The notes below the pieces were generated by a model. It ran no database searches. It was not told the DNA's origin and saw only the letters and a program-made list of their open reading frames with translations. Shown here one piece after another: positions 5,066 to 6,237 of a stretch of DNA of 6,237 nucleotides; within the stretch, counting starts at the first letter, position 1; every line of letters begins with the position of its first letter. The position numbers and the translations under genes were made by a program. Origin of the DNA: Gammaproteobacteria bacterium (lineage in GTDB: Bacteria > Pseudomonadota > Gammaproteobacteria > DRLM01); NCBI GenBank assembly GCA_015490395.1, contig WFXX01000247.1:1-6237 (forward strand), written 5' to 3'.

Positions 5066-6237
5066 GCCGAGCGACGTGCCTTCCATCGACGAGCAGGTGG
5101 AGCGCCTCTTCTACGGGGCCGAGTTCGGCGACGTGGGCCTGGAGCGGGCCATGCGCCGGGAGCTGCGCCAGCGCCTGGAGGAGGCCCGCGCCGAGGGCCG
5201 GCCCCTGCGGGTCTACTGCGGCTACGACCCCACCGCCCCCGACCTGCACCTGGGCCACAGCATCACGTTACGCCGGCTGCGCCTGTTCCAGGACTTCGGC
5301 CACCACGCGATCTTCCTGGTGGGCACCTTCACCGCCCTGGTGGGGGACACCTCCGACAAGCTCACCGGCCGGCCCCGCAAGCGCCCCGAGGAGGTGCGCG
5401 AGGCCGCCCGCACCTACGCCGAGCAGTGCTTCCTCATCCTGGACCGGGCGCGCACCGAGGTGGTCTACAACGGCGACTGGCTGGGCGAGGTCCGCTTCCC
5501 CACGGTGGTGGACCTGGCTGCCCACTTCACCGTGCAGCAGTTCCTGGCCCGGGAGAACTTCCGCCGGCGCATCGAGGGGGGCGACCCGGTGGGCCTGCAC
5601 GAGCTCCTCTATCCCCTCTGCCAGGGCTACGATGCCGTGCACCTGCGGGCCGACGTGCAGCTCGGGGCCACCGAGCAGCTGTTCAACATCATGGCCGGCC
5701 GCAAGCTCCAGCAGGTCCACGGCCAGAAGCCCTGCATCGCCCTCACCTTCCCCGTGCTGGTGGGCACCGACGGCAAGGAGCGCATGTCCAAGAGCAAGGG
5801 CAACACCGTGGGCCTGCGCGAGCCCCCCGAGGAGCAGTACGGGAAGGTGATGAGCATCCCCGACGAGGCCATGGTGCAGTGGCTGCGCCTGGTCACCCGC
5901 TTCACCCCCGAGGAGGTGGAGGAGCGGCTGCGGCGCCTGCGCGAGGGCCGGCTCCATCCCATGGCCCTCAAGAAGGAGCTGGCCTTCGAGATCGTCGCCA
6001 TGTACCACGGGCGGGAGGCCGCCGAGGCCGCCGCCCGGCACTTCGAGCGGGTGCACCAGGCCCGCGGCCTGCCCGAGCATATCCCGGAGCTGGCCGTGGA
6101 GGGGCCGGTGGGTGTGGTGGAGGCCCTGGAGCGGGGGGGGCTGGTCCGCTCCCGCTCCGAGGCCCGCCGCCTCATCCAGGGCGGGGGCGTGCGCGTGGAC
6201 GGGCGGACCGTGGCCAGCCACGAGGAGCGGGTGGGGC
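5058..6237 (+). CDS. tyrS: Tyrosyl-tRNA synthetase, TyrZ-type, 3' end beyond window
   Basis: Charges tRNA-Tyr with tyrosine using ATP. I read the frame from ATG 5058 to the window edge: 393 complete codons and no stop, so only a short C-terminal piece is missing for a family of about 400-425 residues. The class I Rossmann domain has YCGYDPTAPDLHLGH (53-67); HLGH at 64-67 is the HIGH motif, and Tyr53, His64 and His67 match B. stearothermophilus Tyr34, His45 and His48. The tyrosine-site pattern Y-x3-Q-x2-D is Tyr185/Gln189/Asp192 in YPLCQGYD. The second signature is RMSKS at 242-246. A KMSKS-like motif, rather than the KFGKS/T of E. coli or Bacillus TyrS, places it in the TyrZ-like subgroup. 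The C-terminal S4 RNA-binding domain begins near 350 (GLVRSRSEARRLIQGGGVRVDGRTV, 361-385). The start overlaps tadA by 8 nt and has a good ribosome binding site. Confidence 0.96.
   Translation, partial: MAEPSDVPSIDEQVERLFYGAEFGDVGLERAMRRELRQRLEEARAEGRPLRVYCGYDPTAPDLHLGHSITLRRLRLFQDFGHHAIFLVGTFTALVGDTSDKLTGRPRKRPEEVREAARTYAEQCFLILDRARTEVVYNGDWLGEVRFPTVVDLAAHFTVQQFLARENFRRRIEGGDPVGLHELLYPLCQGYDAVHLRADVQLGATEQLFNIMAGRKLQQVHGQKPCIALTFPVLVGTDGKERMSKSKGNTVGLREPPEEQYGKVMSIPDEAMVQWLRLVTRFTPEEVEERLRRLREGRLHPMALKKELAFEIVAMYHGREAAEAAARHFERVHQARGLPEHIPELAVEGPVGVVEALERGGLVRSRSEARRLIQGGGVRVDGRTVASHEERVG

Noticed and set aside
1470..5258. A 1262-codon open frame on the minus strand opposite guaB, guaA and tadA
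   Set aside because: Same artefact: few stop codons arise in the complement of very GC-rich genes, and the translation is His/Gly/Leu/Pro-rich without domain signatures.
1..6237. CRISPR array, tRNA or rRNA gene, insertion sequence, intrinsic terminator, or new defence system
   Set aside because: No evenly spaced repeats, cloverleaf-like segments, transposase frames, or GC-hairpins followed by T-runs were seen, and all but 67 bp of intergenic space and a few bases are occupied by known housekeeping genes.

Overview
The window is a very GC-rich, densely coding stretch of bacterial chromosome carrying five housekeeping genes. The sequences and the layout, xseA divergent from guaB-guaA, suggest a high-GC proteobacterium, most likely gammaproteobacterial: E. 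coli has the same divergent xseA/guaBA pair, and the GuaA and XseA proteins align closely, as recalled, with the E. coli ones. That assignment is inference; no rRNA or species marker is present.

Layout. xseA (exonuclease VII large subunit, minus strand, 8-1426) fills the left quarter. A 67-bp intergenic region (1427-1493), the only AT-rich patch in the window, holds a strong sigma70-type promoter firing rightward, with short repeats and palindromes around it. Rightward come guaB (IMP dehydrogenase, 1494-2954), guaA (GMP synthetase, 2961-4544), tadA (tRNA adenosine-34 deaminase, about 4541-5065) and tyrS (tyrosyl-tRNA synthetase, 5058 to the window edge, cut off near its C-terminus). The gaps in this rightward series are 6 nt, a short overlap or near-abutment, and an 8-nt overlap, with no terminator seen, so the four genes look like one operon.

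How they work together. GuaB and GuaA are the consecutive steps IMP to XMP to GMP, so their pairing is functional. TadA (inosine at the tRNA-Arg(ACG) wobble position) and TyrS (charging of tRNA-Tyr) are both translation genes. Their linkage to GMP synthesis may simply match expression to growth rate. XseA is a DNA repair nuclease that shares only the divergent control region.

I found no mobile element, CRISPR array, RNA gene, or convincing novel system. The points most worth a second look are the compact divergent promoter region, the in-frame UGA-C junction between guaB and guaA, the TyrZ-type tyrS placed in a gua operon, the 45-residue repeats in XseA, and the palindrome and G-rich motifs at the tadA boundaries.
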